Assembly (NCBI GenBank): GCA_964551475.1
Contig: CAZKCI010000063.1
Coordinates: forward strand, 1 to 29,972
Direction: 5' to 3'
Source: CAZKCI01 sp964551475
GTDB lineage: Bacteria; Auribacterota; Erginobacteria; Erginobacterales; CAZKCI01
Length of the DNA stretch: 29,972 nucleotides
Each line of letters starts with the position of its first letter. Within the stretch, counting starts at the first letter, position 1. The notes below the pieces were generated by a model that saw only the letters and a list, made by a program, of their open reading frames with translations, was not told the DNA's origin and ran no database searches. The translations under genes and the position numbers were made by a program. Of this stretch, positions 6,678-15,148 are shown one piece after another.

Positions 6678-8582
6678 ATGATCGCAAGACGAGGACTGGC
6701 GTTCCCGCGAAGAGAGTTCCCCGCCTCCCGTTCGTCCCGAAGGGGCATCCTTCATCGTCGAGCCGTGGTGGCGCTCACGGCGGGGATGTTTCTCTCCGCC
6801 GCCGGGTGCGAACGCTCGCCCCGTGCGCCTGGGACGTCGGCGGATTCGGGTCCGGGAAGCGTGATCGTTGAGCTGGCCCCGCGCCAGGGGGCCGTGGACT
6901 CCCTGGTCAGCTATTATTGCCCCGAAAAAGTCACTCTGAGCGCGGAGAAACCGGAAGGGGTCGTCTCCGAGCCGAAGTACCGCTCTCCCCGGCCTCTCTA
7001 CGGGGTTCTCAGCCTGGGGACGGGACCGCGCGTGCGGATCGTGCTGGCCGTGGACGAAGTTCCGGGAGAAGCCCCCCGCATCTTCATCGACCGGAACAAC
7101 AACGGCGACCTCGCGGATGACGGTGGGGGAGACTGGACCGAGATGACGCACAATGTCCGCCGACTCAAGCAGGCCGTCATTGAAGTGCCCTACGATGGCC
7201 ATTCCATCCCCTATGCCTTCTCCTTTTATCGTTTCACCGACAAGTCTGGCGACGTAATCTATTATTATCGGGACTCCTATCGCGAGGGTGAACTCGTTCT
7301 GGGGGGGCGTCCCTGCAAGATCGCCCTCCTCGACGACAACGCCGACGGGCGTTTCGACGATCTTGAGGAGGGGGTGCTCCTGATCGACCTGAACCGGGAC
7401 GGGGTTCTGGAAGGGAAGCGCGACTCGGCGGAGTTCCACGCGCTCGACAAGCCGTTCAACCTCGACGGCCGGGTCTGGGAGGTTGTCTCGGTCTCTCCCG
7501 ACGGGACCCGTCTGACCATCCGCCCCTCTCGGGCCGCGGTGGCGGCGAGGAGATACTTAAATCCCGGTGATCCGGCCCCGGAGTTCGCCGGCGCGACCCT
7601 GGATGGGATGGCCTTCGATCTTGCCCGCGAGCGCGGGAAAAGCAAATACATCCTGCTGGACTTCTGGGCCTCCTGGTGCGGCCCCTGTCGCAGCGAGTAT
7701 CCATACCTCCGCGACGCCCACGCCCGTTACAAGAACCATGGGCTTAAGATCGCGGGGATCAACCTCGACCAGGACCGCGACAAGGCGGTGGCGGCCGCCC
7801 AAAAGAACGGCCTCGATTACCCGCATCTTTTCGACGGCCAGACCTGGAAAGGCCCGGTCGTCGCGCTCTATCAGGTCCGCGGGATACCGAAGATGTTCCT
7901 TCTGGACTCCGACCTGAAGATCGTCGCCCGGGATCTGCGCGGGGAGGAGTTAAAGAATAAACTGCGCGAACTCTTGGGCCCCGGGGACGAACCGCTTCCG
8001 CCGACCCCGCCGCTCCCCACCGTTCCGGCCTCCGAAGAAAAGTCCTCCCGCCTCCCGCCGCCGCCCCCGCCGCTCCGCCTGACCGGCGTGCTTGTTCACG
8101 CGGACGCGGCGAAAAGCGCCGTCCTCATCGACGATCCCGCCGCCCGGATGGAGGGGGTTTTCCACGTCGGCGACGCCGTCGGCGAGGCTACGGTGGCCGC
8201 CATCTCCCCCGGCGAGGTGATCCTGGAAGGGAAGGGGGGGCGGGAGGTCCTGCGCCTTCCCTCCCGGCCTGCGGCCGCCGCGCCCGCGCCGGATACGATC
8301 GTCCTCAACTTCGAGAACGCCGACATCCGGACGGTGATCCGGATCTTCAGCGAGCTCACCGGCGCCAACTTCATCATCGACGACCACGTGCGCGGAACCG
8401 TGACCGTGCTGACCGCCCGCCCCGTTCCGGCGGGAGAGGCCATGGAGACGCTCGCCTCCATACTCGAGATCCGGGGGCTGGCGATGGTCCCGGCGGGGTC
8501 CTTCGTCAAGGTGACGGCGAAAGCGGAGGGAACCCGTTCCAACGTGCCGGTGGCGGGAAAGGATGGGGGGACGCCGAAGTAA
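6678..8582 (+). CDS. Lipoprotein fusing TlpA-type thioredoxin, GspC-like and secretin N0-like domains
   Basis: The start is firm: AAGGAGG lies eight bases before ATG 6678. The 634 residues read as follows. A basic N-terminus and signal peptide end at a lipobox SAAGC (C44). A domain at about 60-290 carries three Ca-binding-like Asp/Asn loops, at 138 (DRNNNGDL), 219 (DDNADGRF) and 237 (DLNRDGV). A TlpA/AhpC-type thioredoxin domain at about 295-430 has active site WCGPC at 333-337 and a cis-Pro segment GIPKMFLL. A Pro-rich linker follows at 435-465. A segment at about 465-535 resembles the GspC/PilP homology region (LTGVLVH, VGDAV, VILEG). Finally, about 540-615 matches the secretin N0/STN fold (VLNFENADIRTVIRIFSELTG). 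Predicted role: periplasmic thiol-disulfide protein docking to, or imitating, a secretin. No secretin barrel and no secretion genes are nearby. The N-terminal domain call is less certain than the rest. Confidence 0.85.
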   Translation: MIARRGLAFPRREFPASRSSRRGILHRRAVVALTAGMFLSAAGCERSPRAPGTSADSGPGSVIVELAPRQGAVDSLVSYYCPEKVTLSAEKPEGVVSEPKYRSPRPLYGVLSLGTGPRVRIVLAVDEVPGEAPRIFIDRNNNGDLADDGGGDWTEMTHNVRRLKQAVIEVPYDGHSIPYAFSFYRFTDKSGDVIYYYRDSYREGELVLGGRPCKIALLDDNADGRFDDLEEGVLLIDLNRDGVLEGKRDSAEFHALDKPFNLDGRVWEVVSVSPDGTRLTIRPSRAAVAARRYLNPGDPAPEFAGATLDGMAFDLARERGKSKYILLDFWASWCGPCRSEYPYLRDAHARYKNHGLKIAGINLDQDRDKAVAAAQKNGLDYPHLFDGQTWKGPVVALYQVRGIPKMFLLDSDLKIVARDLRGEELKNKLRELLGPGDEPLPPTPPLPTVPASEEKSSRLPPPPPPLRLTGVLVHADAAKSAVLIDDPAARMEGVFHVGDAVGEATVAAISPGEVILEGKGGREVLRLPSRPAAAAPAPDTIVLNFENADIRTVIRIFSELTGANFIIDDHVRGTVTVLTARPVPAGEAMETLASILEIRGLAMVPAGSFVKVTAKAEGTRSNVPVAGKDGGTPK

Positions 8583-8587
8583 AAATG

Positions 8588-8721
8588 TTGATGGGTAAAG
8601 GTCAGGAAGTGGGTCTGGATGATGGGTAAGGTTGCTGGTGCGGCCCGGCAGGCATTTTGCCCTGCCGCACATAACCCTAACCCATTTACCAAACCCACTT
8701 CTTAACCTTTACCCATCAACT
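8588..8721. repeat. 134-bp palindromic repeat element, copy A
   Basis: The whole segment is one long imperfect palindrome. Its ends are GTTGATGGGTAAAGGT and its exact inverse (16 bp), and pairing continues inward through GAAGTGGGT/ACCCACTTC to a GC-rich core TGCGGC...GCCGCA. A second copy is at 16824-16959. It has no coding capacity and looks like a MITE or a large BIME. Here it sits between two convergent genes, beginning five bases after the stop of the thioredoxin fusion gene and ending 13 bases before the stop of fba, where its RNA could fold as a bidirectional terminator (no U-tract is present). Confidence 0.85.
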
Positions 8722-8734
8722 TTATTTGTCCCGG

Positions 8735-9685
8735 TTACTTCTGCACCAAAGCCCGCACCGCGTCGAGGTGTCCCGCGGACCCGAGCTTCTCGTTCTTGTG
8801 GGCGATGAACTTCGCGTACTCACCCATGAAGACCTTGCCGGGCGGGCGGAGATCAAAGTTGTCCGGGTGCTGGAGAAAATATTCCCGGTGGACGCGGGTC
8901 CAGACCAGGCGCCCGTCGGTGTCGATGTTCACCTTGGTCACGCCCAGCGTGGCCGCCCGGACGAACTGGTTCTCGTCGACCCCCTTGGCCCCCTTGATCT
9001 GTCCGCCGGCGGCGTTGATCCGGGCCACCTCCTCCTGGGGGACGGAGCTGGAGCCGTGCATGACCAGGGGGAAGCCGGGGAGCCGCTTCTGGATCTCGGC
9101 GAGGACGTCGAAACGCACCCCCTGGCCGCCGCTGAACTTGTAGGCGCCGTGGGAGGTGCCGATGGCGCAGGCCAGGCTGTCGCAGCCGGTGAGCTTGACG
9201 AAGTCCTTGGCCTGGTCGGGATCGGTGAGGCAGGCGGCCGCCTCGCTCACCTTGACGTGCTCCTCGACCCCGCCGAGCTGTCCGAGCTCGGCCTCCACTA
9301 CTATCCCCCGGGCGTGGGCGGCGGCCACCACCCTTTTCGTAATTTCGGCGTTCTTCTCCAGGGGCTCCGCGCTGGCGTCGATCATCACCGAGCTGTAGAA
9401 GCCGCTGCGAATGCAGTCCATGCAGGTCTCCTCGTCCCCGTGGTCGAGGTGGACGGCGAAGACCGCTTCGGGGAAGACGCCGTCGGCGGCGCGGATCAGC
9501 GACTCGAGCATCTTCTTGTGGGTGTAGGAGCGGGCTCCCTTGGAGATCTGGATGATGAAGGGGGCCTTGGAGTCGACGTTCCCCCGGAAGAGGCCCATCG
9601 TTTGCTCAAGGTTGTTGATGTTATAGGCGCCGATGGCGTACTTGCCGTAGGCGTCCTTGAACAGCAGCTTGGTGGTGACGATCAT
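8735..9685 (-). CDS. fba: Class II fructose-bisphosphate aldolase
   Basis: This 316-residue enzyme cleaves fructose 1,6-bisphosphate to glyceraldehyde 3-phosphate and dihydroxyacetone phosphate, or the reverse, using zinc. The class II signatures are present: catalytic D81 with zinc ligand H82 in AVHLDHGDE, E132 in VEAELGQLGG, zinc ligands H179 (GTSHGAYKF) and H210 (LVMHGSSSVP), and the phosphate-binding NIDTD at 253-257. Length is normal for the family. A related tagatose-bisphosphate aldolase cannot be excluded by eye, but FBP is the likelier substrate. The start ATG 9685 has AAGGAGG five bases upstream. A promoter (9738-9766) and a long leader hairpin (9701-9731) precede it. It is monocistronic, convergent with the thioredoxin fusion gene. 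Confidence 0.93.
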   Translation of the reverse strand: MIVTTKLLFKDAYGKYAIGAYNINNLEQTMGLFRGNVDSKAPFIIQISKGARSYTHKKMLESLIRAADGVFPEAVFAVHLDHGDEETCMDCIRSGFYSSVMIDASAEPLEKNAEITKRVVAAAHARGIVVEAELGQLGGVEEHVKVSEAAACLTDPDQAKDFVKLTGCDSLACAIGTSHGAYKFSGGQGVRFDVLAEIQKRLPGFPLVMHGSSSVPQEEVARINAAGGQIKGAKGVDENQFVRAATLGVTKVNIDTDGRLVWTRVHREYFLQHPDNFDLRPPGKVFMGEYAKFIAHKNEKLGSAGHLDAVRALVQK

Positions 9686-9700
9686 GGTACCCTCCTTTGT

Positions 9701-9731
9701 TCGCCCCTGTGGGCTTCGCCCGAAGGGGCGA
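9701..9731 (-). promoter_or_regulatory. 5'-terminal leader hairpin of fba
   Basis: In the fba mRNA an 8-bp outer stem (TCGCCCCT with AGGGGCGA) encloses an inner 4-bp stem GGGC/GCCC with loop GAA. It starts at about the predicted transcription start and ends just before the ribosome site. A role in mRNA stability is plausible; there is no known riboswitch pattern. Confidence 0.6.
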
Positions 9732-9737
9732 AAAAAG

Positions 9738-9766
9738 ATGGTAGCAGAGACGCTGTCGGCTGTAAA
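9738..9766 (-). promoter_or_regulatory. Candidate sigma70-type promoter of fba
   Basis: On the minus strand TTTACA (9766-9761) and TACCAT (9743-9738) are separated by 17 bp, five and four matches to consensus. Transcription would start near 9731, at the base of the leader hairpin. Confidence 0.5.
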
Positions 9767-9796
9767 GCGGTCGTCTGGATACGATCGGAGAAACCC

Positions 9797-9847
9797 TTGA
9801 TGTTCGGGCTGGATTGGGATTAAAATATGACCGGAGACCCTCTCCGG
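9797..9847 (+). promoter_or_regulatory. Candidate promoter and 5' hairpin of the APC permease gene
   Basis: TTGATG (9797-9802) and TAAAAT (9821-9826) are 18 bp apart. The expected start near 9833 falls in a perfect 7-bp hairpin CCGGAGA-CCC-TCTCCGG (9831-9847), 14 bases before ATG 9862. Confidence 0.5.
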
Positions 9848-9861
9848 CGTTCGGAAACATT

Positions 9862-11910
9862 ATGAGCGCTCCCATCCCCCCCAGGCAGTCGTTCCTTCAT
9901 CGGCTGAGGGTGATCTTCATCGGCGGATCCCACAGCCTGCACGATCGCTCCGTCTTCCAACGCCTCTCCCTGGTCGCCTTCTTCGCCTGGGTGGGATTGG
10001 GCGCGGACGGCCTCTCCTCCTCCTGCTACGGCCCTCCCGAGTCCTTCCTGGCCCTGGGGAGCTGGCCGCATCTGGCGATCTTCGTCGCGCTCGGCTCGGC
10101 CCTGACCGTGCTCATCATCTCCGCGTCCTACTCCCAGATCATCGATCTCTTCCCCACCGGCGGCGGCGGCTATCTCGTCTCCACGCGCCTGCTTTCTCCG
10201 GCCATGGGGATGGTCTCGGGCTGCGCGCTTCTCATCGACTACGTTCTCACCATCACCCTTTCGGTGGCGAGCGGCGCCGACGCGATCTTCTCCTTTCTCC
10301 CGGAAAGCTTTTACCCCTACCGCCTGGTGCTGGCGGTGGCGGGTGTGGCGCTGCTCACCCTTTTGAACCTGAGGGGGGTGAAGGAATCGGTCCTGCCCCT
10401 GGTGCCGATCTTCCTCATCTTTCTCCTCACCCATGTCGTGGCCATACTCGTGGCCTTCGTCTCCCACTCGGGGGAGCTCCCGGCCGTGCTGGGGACGGCC
10501 GGGGACGAACTCCGTCACGCGGCGGGGACGCTCGGTTGGACGGGCGCCCTTTTCCTGATCCTCCGCGCCTACAGCATGGGGGCGGGGACCTACACCGGGA
10601 TCGAGGCGGTCTCCAACGGTCTCCCCATCCTCCGGGAGCCCAAGGCCCGGACCGGGAAGACCACTATGCATTACATGGCCTTCTCCCTCTCCTTCATGGT
10701 CCTGGGACTGATCTTCGCCTATCTCCTCTACGGCGTCCGGGCCCAGCCCGGCAAGACTCTCAACGCTGTCCTCTTCGAACGGGTGGCCGGTTCCTGGGGG
10801 GAGGGGACCGGCTATGCTTTCATACTCACTGCCCTCATCTCCGAAGCCGCCATTCTCTTCGTCGCCGCCCAGACCGGTTTCCTGGACGGTCCCCGGGTGC
10901 TCTCGAGCATGGCGCTCGACCGCTGGGTCCCCACCCGCTTCGCCATGCTCTCCGACCGCCTGGTCACCCAGAACGGCATTCTCCTCATGGGAGGAGCGGC
11001 CGTTGTGCTCATGGTCGCCACCGGAGGCTCGGTCACCTTCCTGGTCGTCCTCTACAGCATCAACGTCTTCATCACCTTCGTCCTCTCCCAGCTGGGGATG
11101 GTCCGCCACTGGCTCTCGTCCGACCTCCCCCGTCGGTTCCGCGCCCGCAAGCTCGCCATCAACGGACTGGGGCTCGTCCTCTGCGTCTCCATCCTGATCG
11201 TGATGACGGTGCTCAAGTTCAACGAAGGAGGTTGGATCACCATACTGGTGACGGGGACGCTGATCGGTGCGGTTATTCTGATCAAGAGACACTATACCCA
11301 CACCGCCCGCCTGCTCGGCTCACTCAACGCCCTCGTCGCCGCGGCGGAGACGGCGCCGGAAACCGCCGCCGCGCCCCCGCCCTCATCGGCCGATCCCGCG
11401 GGACGGACGGCCGTGCTCCTGGTCAACGGCTTCAACGGATTGGGCTTGCACACCCTATTCAGCGTCTTCCGGATGTTCGGTGGGATTTACAAGAACTACA
11501 TATTCATCCAGATCGGAGCGGTGGACGTGGGCACCTTCAAGAGCCCGGCCGAGATCGAACGCCTCACCGCCCGGGTGAAAGGGGACCTCGACCGTTATGT
11601 CGCCTTCATGGGAAAAAACGGCTACTACGCCGAGGGAATCTTCAGCCTGGGCACCGACGTGGTGGCCGAGATCTCCCGCTTGGCGCCCGAACTCGTTCGC
11701 CGCTTCCCCCACTCGGCGATCTTCGCGGGGAGACTGGTCTTCCCCGACGATTCCTTCGTCTCCCGCTGGCTCCACAACTTCACGGTGGGAGCGGTCCAAA
11801 AGAACCTCTATCGGATGGGGATCCCCTTCTTTGTTCTGCCCATCCCGGTCTGGCCGAAGCCGGACCGGCCGGTCCTTCCCTGCCCCCCGTCGTCCTCCCT
11901 GATGTCCTGA
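9862..11910 (+). CDS. APC-family amino acid permease with soluble C-terminal domain
   Basis: The 682-residue protein has about 12 hydrophobic segments in residues 30-490 with features of the APC (amino acid-polyamine-organocation) family: an early GLGADGLSSSCYGPPE segment, LFPTGGGGYLVS after the second membrane span, and a GAGTYTGIEAVSNG stretch. It probably imports amino acids or related cations by proton symport; the substrate is unknown. A soluble tail of about 170 residues (from about 510) begins with an Ala/Pro linker and contains AVLLVNGFNGLGLHTLFSVFR-type strands and helices, resembling the cytoplasmic regulatory tails on some large APC permeases. I chose ATG 9862 over an upstream TTG because it follows the predicted promoter; its ribosome site is weak. 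It is divergent from fba. Confidence 0.85.
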   Translation: MSAPIPPRQSFLHRLRVIFIGGSHSLHDRSVFQRLSLVAFFAWVGLGADGLSSSCYGPPESFLALGSWPHLAIFVALGSALTVLIISASYSQIIDLFPTGGGGYLVSTRLLSPAMGMVSGCALLIDYVLTITLSVASGADAIFSFLPESFYPYRLVLAVAGVALLTLLNLRGVKESVLPLVPIFLIFLLTHVVAILVAFVSHSGELPAVLGTAGDELRHAAGTLGWTGALFLILRAYSMGAGTYTGIEAVSNGLPILREPKARTGKTTMHYMAFSLSFMVLGLIFAYLLYGVRAQPGKTLNAVLFERVAGSWGEGTGYAFILTALISEAAILFVAAQTGFLDGPRVLSSMALDRWVPTRFAMLSDRLVTQNGILLMGGAAVVLMVATGGSVTFLVVLYSINVFITFVLSQLGMVRHWLSSDLPRRFRARKLAINGLGLVLCVSILIVMTVLKFNEGGWITILVTGTLIGAVILIKRHYTHTARLLGSLNALVAAAETAPETAAAPPPSSADPAGRTAVLLVNGFNGLGLHTLFSVFRMFGGIYKNYIFIQIGAVDVGTFKSPAEIERLTARVKGDLDRYVAFMGKNGYYAEGIFSLGTDVVAEISRLAPELVRRFPHSAIFAGRLVFPDDSFVSRWLHNFTVGAVQKNLYRMGIPFFVLPIPVWPKPDRPVLPCPPSSSLMS

Positions 11911-12324
11911 GTCCCCGTCTCGGCTTGGGCGAAGCCGAAACCACGCCTGCCTGCCCTGCCTACCGGCAGGCAGGCGGCAGGCAGGGATTTCGCGGATTAC
12001 GCGGATTGGGACCCCCGCCTCGCCCCCTTTTAAACTGCGAATCTGCGCAAATGGCCCGGTTACTGATCACTCAGACCGCTTTTACTGCTTTTTGTGGGAG
12101 GGGCGTCTCGCCCCGATTTTTGATGGCTTGGATCGCGGCGGGGACCTTCGATAAGCTCAGGGCTGGCAGCCGAGCTTACGAAAAGCTAAGAGCGATCATT
12201 AAGCACTAGCCGTGCTATTCGCGGAAATTCGCGCCTGCGCGCTGAAGCGCTGCGGCGCGCAAGCGCGTGAATTCGCGGTTAAATGCCAGCCGGGCTCGGC
12301 CGGCTTCGACGCGCGGCTGGACAA
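11911..12324. repeat. 414-bp gene-free spacer made of several repeat remnants
   Basis: No gene is supported here. The spacer holds, in order: an inverted repeat of CCTGCCTGCC/GGCAGGCAGG type at about 11946-11986; a CGCGGATTACGCGGATT segment at 11992-12008; a GTGGGAG-family REP copy at 12094-12117; a TTCGATAAGCTCAGGGC segment near 12149-12165; and an imperfect GC-rich palindrome at 12219-12278. Each resembles short dispersed repeats seen in other genomes, so the spacer looks like a sink for repeat insertions between the APC permease and the convergent glycosyltransferase gene. Confidence 0.6.
12094..12117 (+). repeat. REP-like repeat, GTGGGAG family
   Basis: GTGGGAG is followed by the stem GGGCG/CGCCC with loop TCT and then CGAT. 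It is the same family as the cluster at 1560-1743 but with a different, still paired stem. Confidence 0.7.
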
Positions 12325-13842
12325 TCAGCCCCGGGCGGGGGCGGGGAGGGAACGGGAGAGGGCGTGGGCCTGGAGGGCGTGGCGGATGGAGAAGAAGAAG
12401 ATCATCCCGTAGCCCAGGACCAGCATCAGGTGGACGGGGAGGAGGGCGTAGTAATGATAGATGAAGGCCATCGCCGCCCCGCCCAGGAAGTAGAGGGCGA
12501 GGAGGCCTTCGATCAGGGTGTAAGCGCTGATCCGTCCGGAGATGTAGGCGTTCCGGTCCCAGTTCTCCTTGAGATCGCGGATGTTGAATTTGGGCGTCCG
12601 GATGAAGGGCGTTTTTTTTCCGATATAGCCCTCGAGAACGGCGATCCCGTTGTGGAGGGAGAGGCCCATGGTGATACAGAGGAAGAGCGGATAGGTGAGG
12701 GCGAAGCCCACCGCCTGGCGGAGGAAGGACCGCTCGCTCCGCCTCCGCGACGACCAGTAGAAGAGGGTGACGCAGACCATGGAGAGGATGAAGACCGAGG
12801 AGTAGCGGAAGACCGGGTTGAGTTCGGGGTGCTGGATCTGGACGATCAGGAGCGGGATGCTGAGCAGGGTCGAGACCAGGAGGCAAACGAAGACGGAGCT
12901 GTTCAGGAGGTGGAAGCAGGCGTGGATCTTGATCGGGAGGGGGAGCTCGCTCCGGAAAACGGCCCAGAAGTTTTTTCGGACGTTCTCGGCCGGCCCCTTG
13001 CACCAGCGGAACTGCTGGCTGCGGATCGCGTCCATGGAGACCGGGAGCTCGGCCGGGGACTCATGATCGCCCACGAAGGCGAACTTCCAGCCCTTGAGCT
13101 GGGCCCGGAAGCTCAAGTCCAGATCCTCGGTCAGCGTGTCCCCCTCCCATCCGCCCGCGTCCTCGATCGCGGACCGCCGCCAGATCCCGGCCGACCCGTT
13201 GAAGTTGAGGAAGAACCCTCCCAGGCTCCTTCCCTGCTGCTCGACGGCGAAGTGCGCGTCCAAAGCAAAGGCCTGGAGGCGGGTGAGCAGGGAGTAATCC
13301 TGATTGATGTGCCCCCAGCGGGTCTGGACGATCCCCACCTCGGGGTCGCGGAAATAGGGCAGGGTTTTCAAGAGGAAGTCCCCGCGGGGAAGGAAATCGG
13401 CGTCGAAGATGGCGATGAACTCGCCCTGGGCCGTCTTCAGACCCTCCTGAAGCGCTCCCGCCTTGAAGCCGTTCCGGTTCTCCCGCCGGATGTGCTGGAT
13501 CTGCACGCCCTTCCGGCGGGTCTCCTCCACCCGTTTGGCCGCGATCTGGGCCGAATCGTCGGTGGAGTCGTCGAGCACCTGGATCTCGAAACGGTCCCGC
13601 GGATAGTCGAAGGCGGCCACCGTGTCGATCAGCCGCTCCACCACGTATCTCTCGTTGTAGACCGGGAGCTGGATGGTGACGAACGGATGCTCGCTGAGGG
13701 CGGCCGGCGCCGCCTTCTTCTTCGCTCCGCGCTGGCTCCATTGCTGCCTCCAGCACTGCAGGAGGAGATGGAGCTGGACCAGGCTGTAGAGGAGGATGAG
13801 AAAAAGCGCCAGTGTGTAGATGATGATGACGGCTATCGCCAT
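12325..13842 (-). CDS. Family 2 glycosyltransferase, cellulose synthase-like, membrane-bound
   Basis: The 505-residue protein is a processive-type GT2 enzyme. One N-terminal membrane span (about 3-28) precedes the catalytic domain, which shows LPVYNE (59-64), the UDP-binding DDS (91-93), the metal-binding DAD (147-149), TED (238-240) as catalytic base, and QQFRW (276-280), the QxxRW motif of processive synthases. About four to five membrane spans follow (about 297-330, 340-360, 375-395, 440-500). The size and the absence of a PilZ domain match CslA-like (glucomannan-synthase-like) bacterial enzymes better than BcsA. The polymer made is unknown. No other polysaccharide genes are nearby. A candidate promoter and 5' hairpin lie upstream, and no Shine-Dalgarno is seen before ATG 13842. 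Confidence 0.88.
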   Translation of the reverse strand: MAIAVIIIYTLALFLILLYSLVQLHLLLQCWRQQWSQRGAKKKAAPAALSEHPFVTIQLPVYNERYVVERLIDTVAAFDYPRDRFEIQVLDDSTDDSAQIAAKRVEETRRKGVQIQHIRRENRNGFKAGALQEGLKTAQGEFIAIFDADFLPRGDFLLKTLPYFRDPEVGIVQTRWGHINQDYSLLTRLQAFALDAHFAVEQQGRSLGGFFLNFNGSAGIWRRSAIEDAGGWEGDTLTEDLDLSFRAQLKGWKFAFVGDHESPAELPVSMDAIRSQQFRWCKGPAENVRKNFWAVFRSELPLPIKIHACFHLLNSSVFVCLLVSTLLSIPLLIVQIQHPELNPVFRYSSVFILSMVCVTLFYWSSRRRSERSFLRQAVGFALTYPLFLCITMGLSLHNGIAVLEGYIGKKTPFIRTPKFNIRDLKENWDRNAYISGRISAYTLIEGLLALYFLGGAAMAFIYHYYALLPVHLMLVLGYGMIFFFSIRHALQAHALSRSLPAPARG

Positions 13843-13859
13843 GGGAGTAAACGGATGGA

Positions 13860-13922
13860 CCGGGACGGCTGTTCATCCGTCCCGGATGATTGATAGTGTA
13901 ATCCCGATACGGCCGATGTCCA
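13860..13922 (-). promoter_or_regulatory. Candidate promoter and 5' hairpin of the glycosyltransferase gene
   Basis: On the minus strand TGGACA (13922-13917) and TACACT (13900-13895) are 16 bp apart. Three bases after the expected start (near 13888) comes a perfect 9-bp hairpin, CCGGGACGG/CCGTCCCGG with an 8-nt loop (13885-13860), ending 17 bases before the ATG. Confidence 0.45.
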
Positions 13923-13989
13923 GCGGAATCGGGAGAACGGAGTGATGCCCCGGATTCGCGGTCGGTTGTTCACCGGCCGCTCTGAGGGT

Positions 13990-14052
13990 GTGTAGGCCCG
14001 CTCTGCGAGCGGGCGCGTTAAGCCGGCGCCGGTTCACAGAACCGGCCTACAC
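13990..14052. repeat. Inverted pair of REP-like repeats (GTGTAGG head)
   Basis: Two elements face each other: GTGTAGGCC plus hairpin CCGCTC-TGC-GAGCGG at 13990-14017, and at 14022-14052 the inverse of GTGTAGGCC plus hairpin CCGGTTC/GAACCGG. The heads match while the stems differ. It lies between potD and the glycosyltransferase gene. Confidence 0.7.
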
Positions 14053-14110
14053 GGGCGGATCCCGCATAGGGAGGATGGCAGGCAAGGCCCAGCGCGTCGG
14101 CCGCCGCGTC

Positions 14111-15148
14111 TTATTTCGCGGCTTTGATCTCGTCCCAGACCTTGGTGTACTTGGCGTTGTGCTCGCCCAGGTCGCGGATCACCTCGCCCTTGGCGCGGAC
14201 TGAGGGGGGAGGGAAGATGATCGGGTTGTTGCGGGTTTCCTCCGAGAGCAGCGGGTAGGCGTCCTGGTTGGGAGCGAGGTAGCAGATGAACTCCGTGTTC
14301 TTGGCCGCCACCGCGGGACCGGTCAGGAAATTGATGAAGGCGTGCGCGAGTGCGACCTCCGGGGCGTCCTTCGGGATCACCAGATCGTCGCAGGAGAGAG
14401 AGAAACCCTCCCGGGGGAGGAAGAATTCGATCTCCGGGTTCTCCTCCTGAACCTTCAGGATGTCTCCGCTGTAGCCGTGGACGAGCAGGAACTCCCCGGA
14501 GGCCAGGCCGGTCTTGTACTGCTCGTTCTCGAACTTGGCCAGGTTCCGCTTCCATCCGATCACCACGTCGCGGGCTTGGGCGAGCTCTTCGGGGGCGACG
14601 GTGTTGAGGCTGAAGCCCAGGAACTTGAGTCCGGCCCCGATCGTCTCCCGCATGTCGTTGAGCATGGTCGTCCGGCCCTTGAGGTCCGTCCGGTCGAAGA
14701 CCGTCCAGGAGGGCTCGACCGCGCCGACCTTGCTCTTCAGGTAGGCGATCCCGGTGTAGGTGATCATATAGGGGACGCTGTGGTCCAGGGCGGGGTCGAG
14801 GGCGATCTTCAGATATTCCGGGTCGACATGGGAGAGGTTGGGCAGGAGATCCCGGCGCAGCTTCTGGAGCATCCCCTGCTCGAACATGAGCTTCACCATG
14901 TAGCTCGAGGGGACGATCACGTCATAGCCGGTGGCGCCGGCTTTGAGCTTGGCGTACATCGCCTCGTTGGAATCGAAGGTGTCGATCATCACCTGGCAGG
15001 AGTTTTCCGTCTCGAACTGCTTCACCAGGTCCGGGTCGATGTAGTCGGCCCAGGTGTAGAGGTGCAGGACGGACTCCTTCTTCCCGCAACCGCCGAGGAC
15101 GGCGGCGCCGAGGAGCGCGAGGCCGATCAGACGCAGGGTTTTCTTCAT
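14111..15148 (-). CDS. potD: Spermidine/putrescine ABC transporter, substrate-binding lipoprotein
   Basis: The 345-residue protein has a lipoprotein signal ending at C21 (LGGC), then LHLYTWADYIDPDLVKQFE, the opening of PotD/PotF-type binding proteins. Later PotD-like landmarks are GYDVIVPSSYMV, PYMITYTGIAYL and the C-terminal VWDEIKAAK helix. It would bind polyamines in the periplasm and deliver them to PotBC. It is the last gene of the pot operon; its ATG overlaps the potC stop by four bases (ATGA), and AAAGGAG lies before it. Choosing between putrescine and spermidine by eye is not possible. Confidence 0.93.
   Translation of the reverse strand: MKKTLRLIGLALLGAAVLGGCGKKESVLHLYTWADYIDPDLVKQFETENSCQVMIDTFDSNEAMYAKLKAGATGYDVIVPSSYMVKLMFEQGMLQKLRRDLLPNLSHVDPEYLKIALDPALDHSVPYMITYTGIAYLKSKVGAVEPSWTVFDRTDLKGRTTMLNDMRETIGAGLKFLGFSLNTVAPEELAQARDVVIGWKRNLAKFENEQYKTGLASGEFLLVHGYSGDILKVQEENPEIEFFLPREGFSLSCDDLVIPKDAPEVALAHAFINFLTGPAVAAKNTEFICYLAPNQDAYPLLSEETRNNPIIFPPPSVRAKGEVIRDLGEHNAKYTKVWDEIKAAK

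Noticed and set aside
10536..12209. 557-codon plus-strand frame through the APC permease and the repeat spacer
   Set aside because: It is a shifted frame of the permease, rich in Arg, Pro and His, and runs into repeats.
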